Below, piece by piece: positions 5,922 to 9,613 of a stretch of 9,613 nt of DNA (the stretch's first letter is position 1; each line of letters begins with the position of its first letter). Under the pieces are notes generated by a model. That model had not been told where the DNA came from. It made no database searches and worked only from the letters and a program-made list of their open reading frames with translations. Position numbers and translations under genes: made by a program. This stretch comes from AC-50 sp035640455 (lineage in GTDB: Bacteria > Actinomycetota > Thermoleophilia > Gaiellales > Gaiellaceae), in NCBI GenBank assembly GCA_035640455.1, contig DASQWB010000041.1, positions 1-9,613 on the forward strand, given 5' to 3'.

Positions 5922-7085
5922 TCACCCCTGCGCCAGCGCGCGGCGGCTCAGCCCGAGCACCGAGCGGGCGATCACGAGCCGCTGGATCTCGCTCGTCCCC
6001 TCGTAGATCTCGGTGATCTTCGCGTCGCGGTAGAAGCGCTCGACCGGGAACTCCTTCGTGTAGCCGTAGCCGCCGAGGATCTGGATCGCCTCGGCCGTCT
6101 GCCGGCGCGCCATCTCGGAAGCGAAGAGCTTCGCCTTCGCGCCCTCCTCGCCGTGCGGCCGTCCCTGCTGCTTCAGCCACGCCGCGCGGTGGACGAGCAG
6201 CCGGGCGGCGTCGATCTCCGTCGCCATGTCGGCGAGCTTCCACTGGATCGCCTGGAAGTCGGCGATCCGCTTGCCGAACTGCCGCCGCTCGAGGGCGTAG
6301 GCGCGGGCGACGTCGTAGGCCGCCTGCGCGATCCCGAGCGCCTGTGCGGCGATGCCGATCCGCCCGCCGTCGAGGGTCGTCATCGCCACCTCGAAGCCTT
6401 TTCCCTCCTCGTGCAGCAGCCGGTCCCGGTCGACGAACGCGTCCTCGACGACGAGGTCGTTCGTCACGGACGAGTTGAGCCCGAGCTTCTCCTCCTCGCG
6501 CGTGATGCGGACGTGGTCGGCGTCGAGGATGAACGCCGAGACGCCCTTCGCGCCCGGGGTGTCGGGATCGGTGCGCGCGAAGAGCAGGAACGTGCCCGCT
6601 CGGGAGCCGTTGCTGATCCACTGCTTCGAGCCCGAGATGCGCCAGCCGTCGCCGTCGGGCCGCGCGGCCGTCCGGAGGGAGCCGGCATCGGAGCCGGCCT
6701 CCGCCTCGGTGAGCGCGAAGGCGCCGAGGGTCTCGCCGCGTGCGAGCGGCGGCACGAAGCGGCTGCGCTGCTCGTCGGTGCCGAAGGTGAGGATCGGCAG
6801 CGTGACCGCGCTCGTGTGCACGGCGACGGTCACCCCCACGCCCGCGTCGGCGCGCGAGAGCTCCTCGAGCACGAGGACGTAGGAGACGAAGTCGGCGCCG
6901 GCGCCGCCGTACTCCTCCGGGATGCAGACGCCCATCAGGCCGAGCTCGGCGAGCTCGCCGAAGAGCTCGCGCGGGAAGCGGTGCTCGCGGTCCCAGTCGC
7001 CCGCGTGCGGCTCGATCTTCTCCTTCGCGACCTCCCGGGCGAGCGCCTGGATCTCGCGCTGCTCCTCGGAAAGCCCGAAGTCCAT
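5922..7085 (-). CDS. Acyl-CoA dehydrogenase (short-chain / butyryl-CoA type likely)
   Basis: This 387-residue FAD enzyme catalyses alpha,beta-dehydrogenation of acyl-CoA, passing electrons to ETF. Signature 1 is at 123-136 (FALTEAEAGSDAGS) and signature 2 at 336-356 (QILGGYGYTKEFPVERFYRD and following). The probable catalytic base is Glu362 in IYEGTSEIQRLVIAR, the position used in short- and medium-chain and butyryl-CoA dehydrogenases, and not the alternative helix G site of isovaleryl or long-chain enzymes. The start is MDFGLSEEQ at 7085. A GTG 24 nt upstream (7109) stays in frame, but its extension would read through the TATATT -10 box, so it is rejected. Next to an isobutyryl-CoA mutase and a crotonase, butyryl-CoA is the likely substrate; isobutyryl-CoA or 2-methylacyl-CoA are alternatives. 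Confidence 0.95.
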   Translation of the reverse strand: MDFGLSEEQREIQALAREVAKEKIEPHAGDWDREHRFPRELFGELAELGLMGVCIPEEYGGAGADFVSYVLVLEELSRADAGVGVTVAVHTSAVTLPILTFGTDEQRSRFVPPLARGETLGAFALTEAEAGSDAGSLRTAARPDGDGWRISGSKQWISNGSRAGTFLLFARTDPDTPGAKGVSAFILDADHVRITREEEKLGLNSSVTNDLVVEDAFVDRDRLLHEEGKGFEVAMTTLDGGRIGIAAQALGIAQAAYDVARAYALERRQFGKRIADFQAIQWKLADMATEIDAARLLVHRAAWLKQQGRPHGEEGAKAKLFASEMARRQTAEAIQILGGYGYTKEFPVERFYRDAKITEIYEGTSEIQRLVIARSVLGLSRRALAQG

Positions 7086-7093
7086 AGACGGCC

Positions 7094-7099
7094 AATATA
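7094..7099 (-). promoter_or_regulatory. Putative -10 box of leaderless promoter for the acyl-CoA dehydrogenase operon
   Basis: TATATT on the - strand ends 8 nt before the ATG at 7085, and no ribosome site lies between. It decides the start against the upstream GTG at 7109. Repeat copy B begins only 17 bp further upstream and covers the -35 side. Confidence 0.5.
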
Positions 7100-7115
7100 G
7101 AGCCGCCACCGCCTC

Positions 7116-7183
7116 GACCGGTCATTTCAGACGGAGCCGCGGCAGAGCCGCGCCTCCTGATGCGGCGCCGCAAGCGGCGCCTT
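7116..7183 (-). repeat. Dispersed two-hairpin repeat, copy B
   Basis: Copy B is 68 bp, in inverted orientation, between the divergent acyl-CoA dehydrogenase and lipoprotein genes. Read on the - strand it starts AAGGCGCCG and its hairpin 1 pairs GGCGCCGC with GCGGCGCC around TT. Hairpin 2 has 11-bp arms (7133-7143 and 7147-7157) with one mismatch and the same TCT-type loop as copy A. The tail is TCCGTCTG, AA, ATGACCGGTC (7116-7123 on the + strand is the GACCGGTC palindrome). It fills most of the space between the two promoters. Confidence 0.85.
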
Positions 7184-7196
7184 GGGGCGCGGCGAG

Positions 7197-7202
7197 TATA
7201 GT
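7197..7202 (+). promoter_or_regulatory. Putative -10 box of the lipoprotein gene
   Basis: TATAGT ends 10 nt before the GTG at 7213, leaving a leader of a few bases at most. No ribosome site is present. Repeat copy B ends 13 bp upstream of this box and so occupies the -35 region. Confidence 0.45.
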
Positions 7203-7212
7203 CGCGGCAGTC

Positions 7213-7641
7213 GTGCGCTCCTTCGCCGCCGCGGCCGTGATCCTGGCTCTGCTAGCGGGTTGCGGCAGTGGCGGAACATCGCCGGAGCGCGTCGTCCGAG
7301 CCTGGAGCAAGGCCCTCAACGCCGGCGACAACGACGCCGCGGCCGACCTCTTCGCGAAGAACGCCGAGGTCGTGCAGGGGAGCGTCGTCACGAGGCTCCG
7401 CACCCACGCCGACGCGGTCGCGTGGAACACCGACCTGCCCTGCTCGGGGAAGATCGTGTCGCTCTCCGCGCACGGCCCCGTCGTCCGCGCGACCTTCGTC
7501 CTCGGCGACCGCAAGTCCAGCCCCTGCGACGGCCCCGGGAAGCGCGCGGCGGCGGTCTTCCGCATCCGCGGCGGCAAGATCGTCCTCTGGCACCAGGTGC
7601 CCGCCGGCGGCCCCTCGACCTCGACGGTCCCGGCCGTCTGA
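7213..7641 (+). CDS. Small exported lipoprotein, possibly NTF2/SnoaL-like
   Basis: This 142-residue protein starts with GTG. Residues 1-16 form a short lipoprotein signal peptide with lipobox LAGC, so Cys17 would be lipidated and the protein anchored outside the cytoplasmic membrane. After a Gly/Ser spacer comes PERVVRAWSKALNAGDNDAAADLFAKNAEV (24-53), an opening helix of the kind found in NTF2/SnoaL-like and DUF4878-like domains. Four or so beta-like strands follow, ending GGKIVLWHQVP (110-120). Cys77 and Cys105 could form a disulfide. No catalytic pattern is evident. The start is set by the signal peptide and by TATAGT 10 nt upstream; any in-frame reading further left would run through repeat copy B and the dehydrogenase gene. 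It is followed by an independent promoter, so it need not belong to the sulfate operon. Confidence 0.85.
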   Translation: MRSFAAAAVILALLAGCGSGGTSPERVVRAWSKALNAGDNDAAADLFAKNAEVVQGSVVTRLRTHADAVAWNTDLPCSGKIVSLSAHGPVVRATFVLGDRKSSPCDGPGKRAAAVFRIRGGKIVLWHQVPAGGPSTSTVPAV

Positions 7642-7655
7642 GAGCCGCTTCGTAT

Positions 7656-7684
7656 TTGACGGCGTCCGGCCTCGCCCGTAATGT
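7656..7684 (+). promoter_or_regulatory. Sigma70-type promoter of the sulfate uptake operon
   Basis: The -35 TTGACG (7656-7661), a 17-bp spacer and the -10 TAATGT (7679-7684) form the best consensus promoter in the window. Transcription would start near 7691, giving a leader of about 35 nt with a GAGGAG ribosome site at 7715-7720. Confidence 0.7.
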
Positions 7685-7701
7685 CCACTCACTGGATGGA
7701 C
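7683..7701. promoter_or_regulatory. Short dyad over the -10/start region, possible operator
   Basis: GTCCA (7683-7687) and TGGAC (7697-7701) form an inverted repeat with a 9-bp centre. It overlaps the end of the -10 box and the predicted transcription start, a place where a bound repressor would block the sulfate promoter. The arms are only 5 bp, so chance is possible. Confidence 0.3.
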
Positions 7702-7725
7702 AAAGTCGGAAGATGAGGAGCGTGA

Positions 7726-8703
7726 ATGAGAGCTATTAGCGTGATCGCAGGGGTAGGTGCGGCCGCCGGCCTCCTCCTGACGAGCGCCGGGACCGCCACC
7801 AAGGGCGGGTCGATCGCGCTCGTCGCTTACTCGACCCCGACCGTCGCGTACGGCCAGATCATCCCGGCGTTCCAGAAGACCGCCGCCGGCGAGAGCGTCA
7901 GCTTCACGCAGTCCTACGGCCCGTCGGGCGACCAGGCCCAGGCCGTCCTGAACGGGCTGCACGCCGACGTCGTCGCCTTCTCGCTCGAGCCGGACATGAC
8001 GCGGCTCATCAAGGCGCGCCTGGTCTCGCGCAATTGGAAGGCGAACGCCACGCACGGGATCGTCACGCGCTCAGTCGTCGTCTTCGTCCTCCGGAAGGGC
8101 AACCCGAAGCACATCCGCGACTGGGAGGACCTCGTGAGGCCGGGCGTCCAGGTCGTCACGCCGAACCCGTTCACCTCCGGCGGCGCGAAGTGGAACGTCA
8201 TGGCCGCCTACGGCGCGATGCGCCGCAAGGGCAAGACCGACAAGCAGGCGATCGCCTACCTGAACAAGCTCTTCCGCCACGTCGTCTCGCAAGACAAGAG
8301 CGCGCGCGACGCGCTGAACACGTTCCTCTCCGGCCGCGGCGACGTGATGCTCGCCTACGAGAACGAGGCCATCCTCGCCCAGCAGAAGCACCAGCCCGTC
8401 TACTACCTCATCCCGAAGGCGACGATCCGGATCGAGAACCCCGTCGCCGTGACGACGAACGCGAAGGACCCGAGGGCGGCGCGGGCGTTCGTGAGGTTCC
8501 TGACCTCGCCGGCCGCCCAGACGATCTTCGCGAAGAACGGCTACCGGCCGGTCAACCAGAGCGTCATCAAGCGCTTCAACTTCCCGGTGCGGCCCTGGCT
8601 CTTCACGATCCAGCGCTTCGGCGGCTGGAGCAAGGTCGACAAGCGCTTCTTCGACCCCAAGCACAGCGTGATGGCCACCATCGAGGCGAGCCTTGGCAAG
8701 TAA
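7726..8703 (+). CDS. cysP: Sulfate/thiosulfate ABC transporter substrate-binding protein
   Basis: This 325-residue exported solute-binding protein has a Sec signal peptide at about 1-23 (hydrophobic core IAGVGAAAGLLL, then TSAGTA), with no lipobox. Sulfate-binding family features are SYGPSGDQAQAVLNGLHADVV (63-83), TPNPFTSGGAKWNVMAAYG (145-163, a variant of the family NPKTSGGARWN block), GDVMLAYENEA (205-215) and FLTSPAAQTIFAKNGYRPVN (258-277). These place it with CysP/Sbp, not with molybdate-binding ModA. It delivers sulfate or thiosulfate to the permease encoded next. The ATG is preceded by GAGGAG 5 nt upstream, the clearest ribosome site in the window. Its stop overlaps the TTG start of cysT. 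Sulfate versus thiosulfate cannot be told from sequence; sbp is an equally good symbol. Confidence 0.93.
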   Translation: MRAISVIAGVGAAAGLLLTSAGTATKGGSIALVAYSTPTVAYGQIIPAFQKTAAGESVSFTQSYGPSGDQAQAVLNGLHADVVAFSLEPDMTRLIKARLVSRNWKANATHGIVTRSVVVFVLRKGNPKHIRDWEDLVRPGVQVVTPNPFTSGGAKWNVMAAYGAMRRKGKTDKQAIAYLNKLFRHVVSQDKSARDALNTFLSGRGDVMLAYENEAILAQQKHQPVYYLIPKATIRIENPVAVTTNAKDPRAARAFVRFLTSPAAQTIFAKNGYRPVNQSVIKRFNFPVRPWLFTIQRFGGWSKVDKRFFDPKHSVMATIEASLGK

Positions 8704-9514
8704 CGCCGTCGCCGTACCGGCTCCAAGCGAGCGGCAGTTTCGGCCGCCGCTCGCTCAGGGCCTCGCGACGCTCTACCTCAGCCTGATCGTCCTCCTGCCG
8801 CTCGCCGCGCTCGTGTGGCGCTCGCGCGACGGCGGCGGGCACGCCTTTTTGTCGGCGGTCTCCGGCGGCGAAGCGGTGGCGGCGCTCAAGCTGACGCTCG
8901 TCGCGGCGTTCGCGGTCGCGGCCGTAAACGCCGTGGCCGGAACCCTCCTAGCCTGGGTGCTCGTCCGCGACGAGTTCCGCGGCCGAGGCGTCGTCAACGC
9001 GCTCATCGACCTGCCGTTCGCGCTGCCGACGATCGTCGCCGGGCTCACGCTCCTCGCCCTCTACGGGCCGCGGAGCCCCGTCGGCGTCGACGTCGCCTAC
9101 TCGCGCACCGCCGTCGTGCTCGCGCTCCTCTTCGTGACGCTCCCGTTCGTCGTCCGCACCGTCCAGCCGACGCTGATCGAGCTCGACCGCGAGATGGAGG
9201 ACGCCGCGGCCTCGCTCGGCGCGGGGCCGCTGACGATCTTCCGGCGCATCATCCTGCCGAACCTCGTCCCGGCGATCTTGAGCGGCGTCGCACTCGCGTA
9301 CGCGCGCGCGATCGGCGAGTTCGGCTCGGTCGTCTTGATCTCCGGGAACCTGCCGTTCAAGACGGAGGTCGCGCCCGTCTACATCTTCGGCCAGATCCAG
9401 AGCGGCAACCAGAGCGGCGCCGCGGCGCTGTCGGTGGTGCTGCTCGCGATCTCGCTCGGCGTCCTGCTCCTGATCGGCGCGCTGCGCCGCTACGCCTGGA
9501 GACACCATGCTTAG
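8693..9514 (+). CDS. cysT: Sulfate/thiosulfate ABC transporter permease CysT
   Basis: This 273-residue inner-membrane permease has about six transmembrane helices (roughly 25-42, 65-90, 104-124, 138-156, 190-212, 244-264). The cytoplasmic EAA loop, which touches the ATPase, is at about 169-188 (EDAAASLGAGPLTIFRRIIL) followed by P189. ALIDLPFALPTIVAGLTLLALYG (103-125) and LAYARAIGEFGSVVLISGNLPFKTEVAPVYIF (201-232) are CysT/CysU hallmarks. The start is TTG 8693-8695, with GAGG 6 nt upstream, overlapping the binding-protein stop by 11 bp, so the two are coupled. Partners CysW and the ATPase CysA are expected downstream, outside the window. The stop TAG (9512-9514) is formed by the first bases of repeat copy C, so the last codons may be altered from the ancestral end. 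Confidence 0.95.
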   Translation: MASNAVAVPAPSERQFRPPLAQGLATLYLSLIVLLPLAALVWRSRDGGGHAFLSAVSGGEAVAALKLTLVAAFAVAAVNAVAGTLLAWVLVRDEFRGRGVVNALIDLPFALPTIVAGLTLLALYGPRSPVGVDVAYSRTAVVLALLFVTLPFVVRTVQPTLIELDREMEDAAASLGAGPLTIFRRIILPNLVPAILSGVALAYARAIGEFGSVVLISGNLPFKTEVAPVYIFGQIQSGNQSGAAALSVVLLAISLGVLLLIGALRRYAWRHHA

Positions 9515-9583
9515 GCGCCGTTGGCGGTGCCGACCCTCAGGACGGGCGGGCTTTGCCCGCGAGTCCGTCTGCAATGACCGGTC
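9512..9583 (+). repeat. Dispersed two-hairpin repeat, copy C
   Basis: Copy C is 72 bp and starts inside the cysT stop codon. Hairpin 1 is GGCGCCG with CGGTGCC (one G-T pair). Hairpin 2 pairs 9540-9551 with 9555-9566 around TTT, with two mismatches. The tail is TCCGTCTG, CA, ATGACCGGTC, ending in GACCGGTC at 9576-9583. Compared with copy A the loop reads TTT instead of TCT, and the arms differ in sequence but still largely pair. Confidence 0.85.
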
Positions 9584-9606
9584 GAAGCCGAGAGGTTCAC
9601 GCGGCC

Positions 9607-9613
9607 ATGGCTA
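9607..9613 (+). CDS. Possible first codons of the next gene (cysW expected), cut by the window edge
   Basis: ATG GCT A begins 93 bp after the cysT stop, just past repeat copy C. A GAGAGG lies at about 9590-9595, somewhat far (11 nt) from the ATG. Sulfate operons usually have cysW here, often overlapping cysT. Only two codons are visible, so this is a prediction from gene order. Confidence 0.25.

Noticed and set aside
6153..7100. Long + strand open frame opposite the acyl-CoA dehydrogenase
   Set aside because: It is antisense to a full-length conserved enzyme, with biased composition and no family resemblance.
7086..7109. Upstream GTG start for the acyl-CoA dehydrogenase (eight extra residues)
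   Set aside because: The extension is translated from the TATATT promoter box and its spacer. Family members begin at the MDFGLSEEQ position.
7726..8703. Molybdate-binding protein (ModA) assignment
   Set aside because: The SGGAKWN block, the GDVMLAYENEA block and a CysT-type permease neighbour point to the sulfate family.
1351..9583. The three repeats as ends of a composite transposon or as a CRISPR array
   Set aside because: There is no transposase or integrase gene, the copies are kilobases apart with ordinary metabolic genes between, and there is no regular repeat-spacer pattern.

Overview
The window is very GC-rich, its genes use GTG, TTG and apparently CTG starts freely, and several genes seem to be read from leaderless transcripts. 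This suggests a high-GC actinobacterium. A deep lineage such as Thermoleophilia/Gaiellales would fit, but that is an impression from protein character and not a test. No rRNA, tRNA, CRISPR array, transposase or phage gene is visible.

Layout. Positions 2-133 hold the end of an unidentified + strand gene. From 138 to 7085 every gene is on the - strand. Listed from right to left, in the direction of transcription, they are: acyl-CoA dehydrogenase (7085-5922), PduO-type cob(I)alamin adenosyltransferase (5919-5338), TauE/SafE-like membrane protein (about 5362-4613), B12-dependent acyl-CoA mutase large subunit (4486-2816), two paralogous membrane-anchored proteins of unknown function (2781-2221 and 2175-1423), the separate B12-binding small subunit of the mutase (1303-908), and crotonase/enoyl-CoA hydratase (911-138). 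From 7213 to the right edge genes are on the + strand: a small lipoprotein, a sulfate-type binding protein (7726-8703), its CysT permease (8693-9514), and perhaps the first codons of the next permease at 9607.

The metabolic genes form a coherent route. The mutase large subunit carries Phe85, Ala112 and Gln203 where methylmalonyl-CoA mutase has Tyr89, Ala116 and Arg207. This is the isobutyryl-CoA mutase signature, and the large plus small subunit split is also the IcmA/IcmB arrangement. The proposed chain is isobutyryl-CoA to butyryl-CoA (IcmAB), to crotonyl-CoA (acyl-CoA dehydrogenase), to 3-hydroxybutyryl-CoA (crotonase), with PduO making the adenosylcobalamin. The + strand genes are a separate sulfate/thiosulfate uptake unit with a good sigma70-type promoter.

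Two non-coding signals stand out. A dispersed repeat of about 70 bp with two hairpins occurs three times (1351-1424 +, 7116-7183 -, 9512-9583 +). Its hairpin arms vary while pairing is largely kept, and it abuts or supplies the stop codons of two genes. A perfect 26-bp palindrome at 4560-4585, built from alternating GTGAC/GTCAC half-sites, lies upstream of the mutase gene. Six genes show a TANNNT -10 box only 6-10 nt before the start codon, the geometry of leaderless or nearly leaderless transcription.
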